Counted from the stretch's first letter, positions 1 to 7,728 are shown. The stretch: 10,329 nt of DNA from Ruminococcaceae bacterium UBA5905 (GCA_002431285.1 DJEF01000055.1:31301-41629); one strand, 5' to 3'. Notes: generated from the sequence alone by a model not told the origin. A program made the numbers and translations.

Positions 1-120
1 ATATACCGCCACACCCGCGATCACCCCGGCCAAATACAACCCCACGAACGGGAACAGCCGCCGATTGGCCGTAAAAAACTCCGTCCATTGCCGCCTGCGA
101 CGCACGCTCGTCCGACGCAT
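1..120 (-). CDS. SpoIIM-like membrane protein, N-terminal fragment (cut by window edge)
   Basis: The first 40 residues of a minus-strand gene are present; the rest lies beyond the left edge. The fragment opens MRRTSVRRRRQWTEFF, then has ANRRLFPFVGLYLAGVIAGV: a basic cytoplasmic head followed by a hydrophobic segment rich in Gly and Ala from about residue 23. This pattern resembles stage II sporulation protein M, which in spore formers works with SpoIID and SpoIIP in septal peptidoglycan remodelling during engulfment. The ATG at 120 is supported by a strong AGGAGG about 6 bases upstream. It lies downstream of the TIGR04086 gene on the same strand after 145 bases, and a hairpin abuts its ribosome binding site. 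With 40 residues the family call is tentative; another small polytopic membrane protein is possible. Confidence 0.5.
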   Translation of the reverse strand, partial: MRRTSVRRRRQWTEFFTANRRLFPFVGLYLAGVIAGVAVY

Positions 121-126
121 ATCGTT

Positions 127-158
127 GCCTCCTATCCGGTCATTGTCATCACCGGATA
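127..158 (-). promoter_or_regulatory. Hairpin directly abutting the AGGAGG ribosome binding site of the SpoIIM-like gene
   Basis: In the mRNA sense (minus strand), TATCCGGT, a 10-base loop and ACCGGATA form a perfect 8-bp inverted repeat (133-158). Its 3' arm runs straight into GGAGG of the ribosome binding site (127-132). It could act as a DNA operator or as an RNA stem limiting ribosome access. No convincing -35/-10 pair was found in 121-265; an AT-rich TATATA lies just upstream (about 156-161), but no good -35 is properly spaced. The rest of this 145-base gap holds nothing I recognise. Confidence 0.45.
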
Positions 159-265
159 TATATGCGCCGCAGCCGGAAAACAGAACCGCAGTCGGAACCG
201 TAAAAACGGGAAAAGGGATCGCCGCCGTTTGTATGCAGCAACCCCTTTGCGAAAAAGGTCTTGTG

Positions 266-670
266 TCAACGGCGCTTCTTGCGCAGATTCATGCCCAGCA
301 TTCCGCCGACGGAGCCGGACACCAGCAAAGCCGCCAACTTTATGAGCGCATATCCGCCGCCGACGCCGGAATACCGCACGAACCCGGCGATCAGAATCAG
401 CAGGAACAGCGCCAGTCCGCACACGGCGCCGACGGGCAGTCCCCGCCGGCCGGTGACAGCGGCCGCCGTCAATCCGGCGGCGAAAGCGCCGACGGCTCCG
501 GCAATCACGGCCAGCGGCGTGGTGGCGCGCCGGGGCACATCCACCGACTGCACCGCCGCCGCCATCAGCATCAGCATCAGAATACACACGATCACACCCA
601 CGGCCAGCCCCACCAGCACCGGGCGCACCCATTGCTCAAAGAAGGACGGTTCTCCGTTTCGCACACGCAT
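266..670 (-). CDS. TIGR04086 family membrane protein
   Basis: A 134-residue integral membrane protein of unknown function. Four hydrophobic segments are visible, at about residues 17-40, 51-72, 77-97 and 106-128. A short polar N-terminus (MRVRNGEPSFFEQW) precedes them and a basic tail (NLRKKRR) follows. Gly/Ala-rich helices and small total size fit the TIGR04086 family, known mainly from Clostridia and often coded beside yajC, as here. The start is supported by GGGGAGGAA 6-7 bases before the ATG. It follows yajC on the same strand after a 203-base gap that holds a large inverted repeat, so co-transcription with yajC is possible but not assured. The family has no established biochemical role; none is proposed here. 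Confidence 0.8.
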   Translation of the reverse strand: MRVRNGEPSFFEQWVRPVLVGLAVGVIVCILMLMLMAAAVQSVDVPRRATTPLAVIAGAVGAFAAGLTAAAVTGRRGLPVGAVCGLALFLLILIAGFVRYSGVGGGYALIKLAALLVSGSVGGMLGMNLRKKRR

Positions 671-745
671 GGTTGGTTCCTCCCCGTATTTCAGCAGTTC
701 TTTCTACCGTCAGCCTATGCGGCAAACGGGGAGCATAGAACACAA

Positions 746-858
746 GATAGTGGTTAGTCGTTAGGGAATAGCATTTAGGAGAACGGAGCGAAGTGGGTGC
801 AGACGCTGTATCGGCTCGCTCAAACTTCACCCGTATCCCCTAACGACTACTTTCTATC
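746..858. repeat. Imperfect 25-bp inverted repeat with 63-bp interior (MITE-like or palindromic intergenic repeat)
   Basis: Left arm 746-770 and the reverse complement of right arm 834-858 match at 20 of 25 positions, including the unbroken 12-mer TAGTCGTTAGGG. A further direct copy of CTAACGACT lies at 861-869, just before the yajC stop. Inside, GAGCGA (786-791) is complemented by TCGCTC (816-821). Together with the stretch 671-745 this is the whole 203-base gap between yajC and the TIGR04086 gene, and no protein-coding signal is convincing here. It could be a non-autonomous mobile element remnant or a folded mRNA spacer. No flanking target-site duplication was confirmed. Confidence 0.55.
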
Positions 859-873
859 AACTAACGACTCTCT

Positions 874-1269
874 TCAGATGTCATCATCGTCGTCATCGTC
901 ATCCGGGGCGGGATCGTCGTGCTTGGTCAGCACGGTCTGGATGGCGGATTTCTGGAACACGATCTTGGTGCGGTCGGCGCCGGACTCGATGGTCACGGTG
1001 TCGTCCTTTAGGCTCACCACCCGGCCGCAGATGCCGCCGATGGTCACCAGCTCGTCCCCCACCCGCAGATTGCTGCGCATCTGCTGCTCTTCCTTCTGGC
1101 GCTTTTTCTGGGGACGGATCAGCAGAAAATAAAACACCACGATGATCAGCGCAAAGGGCAGCAGCTGCAGCAGCATGGCCGCCCAGCCGCCGGTGGTTCC
1201 CTCGCCGTTCGCCGCCGTGGTCGAAGCAGTGGTATCCGCCAGCTGCAAGAATTTCGTCAGATAGTTCAT
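874..1269 (-). CDS. yajC: Preprotein translocase subunit YajC
   Basis: YajC is a small single-pass membrane protein that associates with SecDF and the SecYEG translocon. This one has 131 residues. A Thr/Ala/Gly-rich N-terminus comes first, then one membrane segment at about residues 31-51 ending in the family signature FYFLLIRPQKKRQKE. The soluble domain carries LRVGDELVTIGGICGRV (68-84), matching the conserved 'GD.V.T.GGI.G.V' core. The C-terminus ends in eight consecutive Asp residues and Ile, an unusually acidic tail. The ATG is preceded by AAAGGAG at good spacing and by its own promoter 45 bases upstream. It lies downstream of tgt, a common order in bacteria (queA-tgt-yajC-secDF), but secD and secF do not follow here. 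Identification is secure from the membrane/RPQ signature. Confidence 0.95.
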   Translation of the reverse strand: MNYLTKFLQLADTTASTTAANGEGTTGGWAAMLLQLLPFALIIVVFYFLLIRPQKKRQKEEQQMRSNLRVGDELVTIGGICGRVVSLKDDTVTIESGADRTKIVFQKSAIQTVLTKHDDPAPDDDDDDDDI

Positions 1270-1313
1270 TGATATATGCTCCTTTATTCTTAATGTTTGG
1301 ACATAACAGGTGT

Positions 1314-1342
1314 ATTATACCGAATATAGCGAACGGTTGCAA
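1314..1342 (-). promoter_or_regulatory. Sigma-A-type promoter for yajC
   Basis: On the minus strand TTGCAA (1342-1337) and a perfect TATAAT (1319-1314) are separated by 17 bases, the ideal spacing. The predicted transcription start is near 1307, giving a leader of about 38 bases before the yajC ATG at 1269. So yajC can be transcribed independently of queA-vanY-tgt. In the 143-base tgt-yajC gap, upstream of the promoter, lie several runs of TTTTTCGG and a short CGGA/TCCG stem before TTTTT (about 1344-1370), a weak terminator candidate for tgt. Confidence 0.8.
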
Positions 1343-1412
1343 CCGAAAAACGGAAAAAAGTCCGAAAAACCCGAAAATTTACAAATTCGCCATTTTTGCC
1401 GACCGCCGCTCT

Positions 1413-3337
<1,925 letters not shown>

Positions 3338-3352
3338 ACTATCCACTCCTTT

Positions 3353-4378
3353 TTACACAATCAACATAGCGTCGCCGAAGGAAAAGAACCGATACTTCTC
3401 CTCCACCGCATGGCGGTAGGCGGCCATGGTATGGTCATACCCCGCCAGCGCGCACACCAGCATAATGAGGGTGCTTTCCGGCAGATGAAAATTGGTGATG
3501 AGCCCGTCCAGCACCTGAAACCGATAGCCCGGATAAATGAAAATATCCGTCCAGCCCTCGCCGGGTTTCACCGCCCCGTCGGTCAGCCCCACGCTCTCCA
3601 GCGTGCGGCAGCTGGTGGTGCCCACGGCGATGACCCGTCCGCCCCGCTGCCGGGTACGGTTGATGGCTGCCGCCGCTTCCTCACTCAGCTCGTAATGCTC
3701 CGAATGCATCTTATGGTCGGTGATCTCGTCCTCCTTGACCGGGCGGAAGGTGCCCAGCCCCACATGCAGGGTGACGAACGCCGTTTCCACCCCCATCGCC
3801 CGCACCTGCTCCAGCAGCTCCGGGGTGAAATGCAGCCCGGCGGTGGGGGCGGCGGCGCTGCCCAGCTCCCGGGAATACACCGTTTGATACCGCTCCTTGT
3901 CCCGGAGCTTTTCGTGGATATAGGGGGGTAAGGGCATCTGCCCGATGGTGTCCAGCACGGCATAAAAATTCCCCTCATAGGAGAATTTCACCAGCCGGTT
4001 GCCCCCCTCCAGCACCTCCAGCACCCGGGCGGTCAGCAGTCCCTCGCCAAAGGTCAACTCATCGCCGGGCTTCGCCCGCCGACCGGGGCCCGCCAGCACC
4101 TCCCAGCAGTCATCCCCCCGGGGAGTGAGCAGCAGTAGCTCCACATGGGCGCCGGTGGCGGCACGCTGCCCCAAAAGGCGGGCAGGCAGCACCCGGCTGT
4201 CATTCAGCACCAGACAATCGCCGGGGCGCAGAAAGGTCAGAATGTCCCGAAAATGCCGGTCCTGCCAAGCGCCGGTCTGCTTGTCCAGCACCAGCAGCCG
4301 GGAGGCATCCCGCGGCTCCAGCGGCTTCTGCGCAATCAGCTCCTCCGGTAAATCGTAATAAAACTCCTGTCGCAGCAT
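3353..4378 (-). CDS. queA: S-adenosylmethionine:tRNA ribosyltransferase-isomerase
   Basis: QueA transfers and rearranges the ribosyl group of S-adenosylmethionine onto preQ1-modified tRNA to give epoxyqueuosine, directly after Tgt in the pathway. The product has 341 residues, normal for the family. Signatures in order: [20 protein letters not shown] (8-27), [11 protein letters not shown] (58-68), [18 protein letters not shown] (168-185), [11 protein letters not shown] (204-214), [21 protein letters not shown] (252-262), [10 protein letters not shown] (295-304) and [11 protein letters not shown] at the C-terminus. The ATG at 4378 matches the family N-terminus, but the sequence before it (GGGTATTTTACGCT) is a poor ribosome binding site. 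The frame stays open upstream to 4528, with an in-frame ATG at 4480. Its promoter appears to be at 4516-4488, giving a leader of about 100 bases with alternative hairpins. First gene of the queA-vanY-tgt cluster. Confidence 0.96.
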   Translation of the reverse strand: MLRQEFYYDLPEELIAQKPLEPRDASRLLVLDKQTGAWQDRHFRDILTFLRPGDCLVLNDSRVLPARLLGQRAATGAHVELLLLTPRGDDCWEVLAGPGRRAKPGDELTFGEGLLTARVLEVLEGGNRLVKFSYEGNFYAVLDTIGQMPLPPYIHEKLRDKERYQTVYSRELGSAAAPTAGLHFTPELLEQVRAMGVETAFVTLHVGLGTFRPVKEDEITDHKMHSEHYELSEEAAAAINRTRQRGGRVIAVGTTSCRTLESVGLTDGAVKPGEGWTDIFIYPGYRFQVLDGLITNFHLPESTLIMLVCALAGYDHTMAAYRHAVEEKYRFFSFGDAMLIV

Positions 4379-4389
4379 AGCGTAAAATA

Positions 4390-4439
4390 CCCGGTCTTTC
4401 TTCCCGTGACCGGGGGTTATAGGTTGACAAAGCCCCCGG
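4390..4439 (-). promoter_or_regulatory. queA leader with two mutually exclusive stems
   Basis: In the queA mRNA sense, arm 1 CCGGGGG (4439-4433), arm 2 CCCCCGGTC (4416-4408) and arm 3 GACCGGG (4396-4390) occur in order. Arm 2 can form a perfect 7-bp stem with arm 1 or a perfect 7-bp stem with arm 3, but not both. Arm 3 ends 11 bases before the queA ATG, where a Shine-Dalgarno sequence would normally lie. On the DNA level, arms 1 and 2 bracket the -35 box of the opposing asd promoter. It does not match the preQ1-I riboswitch consensus I know. Confidence 0.35.
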
Positions 4440-4453
4440 GTCGGTGATAAAAT
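4424..4453 (+). promoter_or_regulatory. Promoter for asd
   Basis: A perfect TTGACA (4424-4429), an 18-base spacer and TAAAAT (4448-4453) form a sigma-A-type promoter. TG one base before the -10 makes it an extended -10. The predicted start is near 4460, giving a leader of about 95 bases ahead of the asd ATG. It probably drives at least asd and possibly dapA, dapB and onward. Confidence 0.75.
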
Positions 4454-4461
4454 GATAAACA

Positions 4462-4476
4462 CACGGAATTTCCGTG
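4462..4476. promoter_or_regulatory. Perfect 15-bp palindrome between the asd and queA promoters (candidate operator)
   Basis: CACGGAA-T-TTCCGTG is a perfect 7-bp inverted repeat around one central base. It lies immediately downstream of both predicted start points (about 4460 on plus, about 4481 on minus). A dimeric regulator bound here could affect both transcripts. As RNA it would form only a short stem. No regulator is known from this sequence. Confidence 0.5.
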
Positions 4477-4487
4477 CCATTCGTTTC

Positions 4488-4516
4488 ATTATATACCTAT
4501 TCCGGCGGTTTTTCAA
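4488..4516 (-). promoter_or_regulatory. Promoter for the queA-vanY-tgt cluster
   Basis: On the minus strand TTGAAA (4516-4511) and a perfect TATAAT (4493-4488) are spaced by 17 bases. The predicted start is near 4481, about 100 bases before the queA ATG and within a base or two of an in-frame ATG at 4480. It faces the asd promoter, so the two initial transcripts overlap by about 20 bases. Confidence 0.75.
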
Positions 4517-4535
4517 CGGTTTTTTCACCCGCCGG
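4502..4535 (+). promoter_or_regulatory. Stem-loop in the asd leader
   Basis: CCGGCGG (4502-4508) and CCGCCGG (4529-4535) form a perfect 7-bp stem with a 20-base T-rich loop. The stem ends 6 bases before the AAGGAG of asd (4542-4547). It is not followed by a T run, so it is not a standard terminator. It might modulate ribosome access. It is too short to be the lysine (L-box) riboswitch. Confidence 0.35.
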
Positions 4536-4554
4536 CACTGTAAGGAGAAAAAGC

Positions 4555-5643
4555 ATGATGGATAAGCATTATCGGGTCGGTGTGGTTGGCTGCACCGGTA
4601 TGGTGGGGCAGCGTTTCCTGACCCTGCTGGAAAATCATCCCTGGTTCACGGTGACCGCCATCGCCGCCAGCCCCCGCTCCGCCGGGAAAACCTATGAGGA
4701 GGCGGTCGCCGGGCGCTGGGCAATGGATACCCCCATCCCCGCGGCGGTAAAGGGGATGACCGTGCTGGACGCCTCCCGTGTGGAGGAGGTGGCGGCGCTG
4801 GTGGATTTCGTATTCTGCGCCGTGGATATGAAAAAGGACGAGATTCGCGCGCTGGAGGAGGCGTATGCCCGGGCGGAATGTCCGGTGGTATCCAACAACA
4901 GCGCCCACCGCACCACCCCGGATGTGCCCATGATCATCCCGGAGCTGAACTGGCAGCACGAGCAGATCATCCCCGCCCAGCGCAAGCGGCTGGGCACCCA
5001 GCGGGGCTTTATCGCGGTGAAATCCAACTGCTCGCTGCAAAGCTATGTGCCGGCGCTGCTGCCCCTGGACGAGTTCGGGGTCAAGGATGTGCTGGTCTGC
5101 ACCTATCAGGCAATCTCCGGCGCCGGCAAGACCTTTGAGCGCTGGCCGGAGATGGTGGATAACGTGATCCCCTATATCGGCGGCGAGGAGGAAAAATCCG
5201 AGCAGGAGCCGCTGAAAATTTGGGGACACATTGAGGGGGACCGTATCGTCCCCGCCACCCGTCCGGCGTTCACCGCCCAGTGCCTGCGGGTACCGGTGAC
5301 CAACGGGCATTTCGCCGCCGTATTCGTGCGGTTCGACCGCAAGCCCACCAAAGAGCAGATTATTGAAAAATGGCGGAGCTTTTCCGGGCGTCCCCAGGAG
5401 CTGGAGCTCCCCTCGGCGCCCCGGCAGTTCCTGCGGTATTTCGACGAACCGGATATGCCCCAGACCCGGCTGCACCGGGATCTGGAGGGCGGTATGACCG
5501 TGTCGCTGGGGCGGCTACGGGAGGATACTCAGTACGATCATAAATTTGTCGGGCTGTCCCACAACACCCTGCGAGGCGCGGCGGGCGGTGCCGTGCTGCT
5601 GGCGGAGCTGCTGTGTGCCGACGGATACATCGACGCACACTAA
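4555..5643 (+). CDS. asd: Aspartate-semialdehyde dehydrogenase
   Basis: Asd reduces L-aspartyl 4-phosphate to aspartate 4-semialdehyde with NADPH, the branch point for lysine/diaminopimelate, threonine and methionine. The product has 362 residues. The nucleotide-binding loop is [14 protein letters not shown] (8-21). The catalytic cysteine is Cys159 in VKSNCSLQS, and the active-site His252 lies in [18 protein letters not shown] (185-192) is also conserved. The spacing and the SNCS motif fit the branch often called archaeal/fungal-type Asd, which also occurs in clostridia, rather than the E. coli type. The start is fixed by AAGGAG 7 bases before ATG at 4555; the frame is open further upstream to 4474 but without family similarity. 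It is the first gene of the plus-strand group and is followed by a 280-base repeat-containing spacer before dapA. Confidence 0.95.
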   Translation: MMDKHYRVGVVGCTGMVGQRFLTLLENHPWFTVTAIAASPRSAGKTYEEAVAGRWAMDTPIPAAVKGMTVLDASRVEEVAALVDFVFCAVDMKKDEIRALEEAYARAECPVVSNNSAHRTTPDVPMIIPELNWQHEQIIPAQRKRLGTQRGFIAVKSNCSLQSYVPALLPLDEFGVKDVLVCTYQAISGAGKTFERWPEMVDNVIPYIGGEEEKSEQEPLKIWGHIEGDRIVPATRPAFTAQCLRVPVTNGHFAAVFVRFDRKPTKEQIIEKWRSFSGRPQELELPSAPRQFLRYFDEPDMPQTRLHRDLEGGMTVSLGRLREDTQYDHKFVGLSHNTLRGAAGGAVLLAELLCADGYIDAH

Positions 5644-5651
5644 GTATAGTA

Positions 5652-5728
5652 CTCATCTGAGTTTCTACCGTGCGCCCCCGAGAATGGGCATCCGCCCATT
5701 CTCCCGGGTGGGTTCTCATCCCGGGCAC
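5652..5728 (+). repeat. Intergenic hairpin repeat, copy A (long form)
   Basis: The opening 29 bases (5652-5680, CTCATCTGAGTTTCTACCGT onward) match copy B at 26 of 29, and the closing GGTTCTCATCCCGGGCAC (5711-5728) matches at 17 of 18. Between them copy A carries about 28 extra bases containing a perfect 10-bp stem, GAGAATGGGC (5680-5689) with GCCCATTCTC (5694-5703) and a 4-base loop. It starts 9 bases after the asd stop. No T run follows, so it is not a standard terminator. Confidence 0.65.
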
Positions 5729-5740
5729 ACTGATAATGTG

Positions 5741-5789
5741 CTCATCTGAATTTCTACCGTGCGCCCGGGCAGGTTCTCGTCCCGGGCAC
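5741..5789 (+). repeat. Intergenic hairpin repeat, copy B (short form)
   Basis: Same opening and closing blocks as copy A, but without the inner hairpin. GCCCGGG (5763-5769) and CCCGGGC (5781-5787) form a perfect 7-bp stem, extended by flanking GTG and AC with one bulged base. It lies 12 bases after copy A. Confidence 0.65.
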
Positions 5790-5807
5790 GCTAAATACAC
5801 CATTTCG

Positions 5808-5838
5808 TGCACCTGCGGCAGGCTCCTGCCTGGGTGCA
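5808..5838 (+). repeat. Third stem-loop of the asd-dapA spacer
   Basis: TGCACC (5808-5813) pairs with GGTGCA (5833-5838), and inside it GGCAG (5817-5821) pairs with CTGCC (5826-5830) around loop GCTC. The layout resembles copy B, with partial identity (GTGC, GGCAGG, GG..GCA), but it lacks the CTCATCTGA opening. No clear promoter for dapA was found between here and 5923; TATACT at 5871-5876 has no matching -35. The spacer contains no credible gene. Confidence 0.5.
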
Positions 5839-5923
5839 TAAACGGCAAAATACTCCCGGCGATTTGTGCATATACTGAGTGGGTAACCAACTCAAAAACG
5901 GTAACGAAAGGCAGGTTTTATCC

Positions 5924-6814
5924 ATGACAAAACAAGTCCTCTTTACCGGCGCCGGCGTGGCGCTCATCACCCCTATGAACCCCGACGGCAGCGTCAACTA
6001 CGATAAGCTGGCCCAGCTGGTGGACTGGCACATTCAAAACGGCACGGATGCGCTGTTTGTCTGCTGCACCACCGGCGAGGCGCCCACCTTGTCCTCTCCG
6101 GAGCATTTGGAGGCGCTGCGGGTCGCCATCGACCGGGCGGCGCACCGGGTGCCGGTGATTGCCGGCACCGGCTCCAACGACACCGCCCACTGTATGGATA
6201 TGTGCCGGGTGGCGCAGCGAATGGGGGCGGACGGGCTGCTGCTGGTAACGCCCTACTACAACAAAACCTCCCAGCGGGGGCTGATCGCCCACTATACCAA
6301 GGTGGCAACCGCCACCGATCTGCCGCTGATCCTCTATAATGTGCCCTCCCGCACGGGGGTGAACATTCAGCCGGAGACCATGCTGACGCTCTATAACAGC
6401 ATCGACACGGTGGTAGGGCTGAAGCAGGCCAACGGCGATCTGTCCTCAGTGGCGACGCTGGCGGCAGCCAGCGACCTGCCCATCTATTCCGGCAACGACG
6501 ACCAGATCGTCCCCATCCTGTCGCTGGGCGGCAAGGGTGTGGTATCGGTGCTGTCCAATGTGGCGCCCCGGCAGACCCACGACCTGTGCCAAAAGTGGTT
6601 CGACGGGGATGTGGCAGGCAGCCGGCAGCTGCAGCTGGAGTATCTGGACCTCATCCACGCCCTGTTTGCCGATGTGAACCCCATTCCGGTGAAAGCCGCG
6701 ATGAATTTAATGGGGATGCAGGTAGGGGAATGCCGCTTGCCTTTATGTCCGCCGGACGAAAAGACCCTCCAGCGGCTGGCGGCGGCGCTGCACGCTCACG
6801 GACTGATTCAATAA
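5924..6814 (+). CDS. dapA: 4-hydroxy-tetrahydrodipicolinate synthase
   Basis: DapA condenses pyruvate with aspartate semialdehyde, the committed step to diaminopimelate and lysine. The product has 296 residues, the usual length, forming a (beta/alpha)8 aldolase barrel. The Schiff-base lysine is Lys167 in VGLKQANG, and the catalytic Tyr138 lies in YNVPSRTG. TTGE (49-52), GTGSNDT (81-87), PYYNKTSQ (110-117) and NPIPVKAAMN (252-261) are further family motifs. The residue after the lysine pair is Gln where Glu is commoner (GIKEA), probably neutral. The ATG at 5924 follows AAAGGCAGG; a GTG at 5879 would add 15 residues without family support. It stands between asd and dapB, 13 bases upstream of the latter, so dapA and dapB are almost certainly co-transcribed. 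Confidence 0.96.
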   Translation: MTKQVLFTGAGVALITPMNPDGSVNYDKLAQLVDWHIQNGTDALFVCCTTGEAPTLSSPEHLEALRVAIDRAAHRVPVIAGTGSNDTAHCMDMCRVAQRMGADGLLLVTPYYNKTSQRGLIAHYTKVATATDLPLILYNVPSRTGVNIQPETMLTLYNSIDTVVGLKQANGDLSSVATLAAASDLPIYSGNDDQIVPILSLGGKGVVSVLSNVAPRQTHDLCQKWFDGDVAGSRQLQLEYLDLIHALFADVNPIPVKAAMNLMGMQVGECRLPLCPPDEKTLQRLAAALHAHGLIQ

Positions 6815-6827
6815 GGAGCGTAATACT

Positions 6828-7577
6828 ATGGATATCATTCTTTGCGGCTGCTGCGGCCGCATGGGAAAAGCCGTAGCCGCGGCGGCGGCAGCCGCCGGAC
6901 ACCGCATCGTCGCCGGGGTGGACTGCCGCCCCGATGACAGCCTTCCCTTCCCGGTTTACCCCACGGCCGCATCCGCCACAGAACACGCGGATTTGCTGAT
7001 CGACTTTTCCCATCCCTCGGCGCTGCGCGGAGTACTGGCGGCAGCCACTGACCGGCAGCTGCCGGCGGTGATTGCCACCACCGGGCTGGACGACACTCAG
7101 ATCGCCGCCATCCGGGAAACGGCGACGAAGATTCCGGTATTTTTCAGCAGCAATATGAGCGTCGGCGTCGCCGTGCTGGCGGCACTGACGAAAAAAGCCG
7201 CCGCCGTATTGGGCGGAGACTTCGATATTGAGCTTGTGGAAATGCACCATAACCGCAAGCTGGACGCCCCCTCCGGCACCGCCCTCATGCTGGCGGACGC
7301 CGCCCGGCAAGGGCTGGCCCACCCGGTGGAATACGTCTATGACCGCCACGACCGGCGGCAGCCGCGGGCGCAGGAGGAGATCGGTATTTCCTCCGTGCGG
7401 GGCGGCAACATCGTCGGCGAGCATCAGGTGATCTTCGCCGGCGGGGACGAGGTGCTGACCCTCACCCACCGGGCCCAGTCCCGGGACATTTTCGCCGCCG
7501 GGGCGCTGCGGGCGGCGGCATTCCTCGTGGGACAGCCCGCCGGGCTGTATACGATGGACGCCCTGGTGCAGCTGTAA
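6828..7577 (+). CDS. dapB: 4-hydroxy-tetrahydrodipicolinate reductase
   Basis: DapB reduces the DapA product with NAD(P)H to tetrahydrodipicolinate. The product has 249 residues, at the short end of the family. The dinucleotide-binding loop is CGCCGRMGKAV (6-16), followed by an alanine run. DFSHPSAL (59-66) and ATTGL (83-87) come next. The signature HHNRKLDAPSGTA (140-152) supplies the catalytic His140/His141 pair and Lys144. RGGNIVGEHQV (191-201) and HRAQSRDIFAAGAL (214-227) are conserved in the C-terminal domain. The ATG at 6828 has AAGGAG 9 bases upstream, and that site overlaps the dapA stop codon, tying translation of the two genes together. A GC-rich hairpin follows the stop codon. Confidence 0.96.
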   Translation: MDIILCGCCGRMGKAVAAAAAAAGHRIVAGVDCRPDDSLPFPVYPTAASATEHADLLIDFSHPSALRGVLAAATDRQLPAVIATTGLDDTQIAAIRETATKIPVFFSSNMSVGVAVLAALTKKAAAVLGGDFDIELVEMHHNRKLDAPSGTALMLADAARQGLAHPVEYVYDRHDRRQPRAQEEIGISSVRGGNIVGEHQVIFAGGDEVLTLTHRAQSRDIFAAGALRAAAFLVGQPAGLYTMDALVQL

Positions 7578-7593
7578 AAAAATTCACGATCCG

Positions 7594-7630
7594 ACTCCCG
7601 GCTCCGGACGGGCTCCGAGGCCGGGAGTTT
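7594..7630 (+). terminator. Possible weak terminator or processing hairpin after dapB
   Basis: Two 15-base arms, 7594-7608 and 7614-7628, pair with one G-T and one mismatch around a 5-base loop. Nine consecutive perfect pairs (ACTCCCGGC with GCCGGGAGT) form the base. Only TTT follows, so it is a poor intrinsic terminator. It lies 17 bases after the dapB stop. On the opposite strand a run of seven T lies about 10 bases past the stem, but no minus-strand gene ends here. Confidence 0.4.
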
Positions 7631-7639
7631 GCCATTGCG

Positions 7640-7708
7640 CCGCCGCACGGCGGGAGGGGGTGTGCCATGCCCTCCCCGGTCCGCCCGGCGACGGGCTTGC
7701 CGGGGAGG
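7640..7708 (+). promoter_or_regulatory. Structured segment upstream of DUF4364 with GNRA-capped hairpin and alternative pairing
   Basis: CCTCCCCGG (7671-7679) and CCGGGGAGG (7700-7708) form a perfect 9-bp stem. After a symmetric 3+3 internal loop, GCCCG (7683-7687) and CGGGC (7692-7696) form a second stem capped by the GNRA tetraloop GCGA. The upstream GGGAGGG (7652-7658) could instead pair with CCCTCCC (7670-7676), excluding the large hairpin. A small CCGCC/GGCGG stem (7640-7653) precedes it. No promoter-like sequence was found in this 193-base gap. Confidence 0.45.
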
Positions 7709-7728
7709 ACCCGGCCGCAATTCCGTGA

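Noticed and set aside
121..265. SCIFF peptide gene, sometimes found near TIGR04086 genes in Clostridia
   Set aside because: No frame here encodes a short Cys-rich peptide.
1344..1383. Intrinsic terminator after tgt
   Set aside because: The stem is only 4 bp (CGGA/TCCG) before TTTTT; too weak to list as a terminator, and mentioned only with the yajC promoter.
4460..4554. Lysine (L-box) riboswitch before asd
   Set aside because: The leader is only about 95 bases, too short for an L-box, and lacks its conserved core; only a simple stem-loop is present.
5652..5789. CRISPR-like direct repeats
   Set aside because: Only two copies of unequal length with internal palindromes and no regular spacers; no cas genes nearby.
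5644..5923. Riboswitch or T-box in front of dapA
   Set aside because: The spacer is explained by repeated hairpins; no T-box sequence, terminator with T run or known aptamer core is visible.
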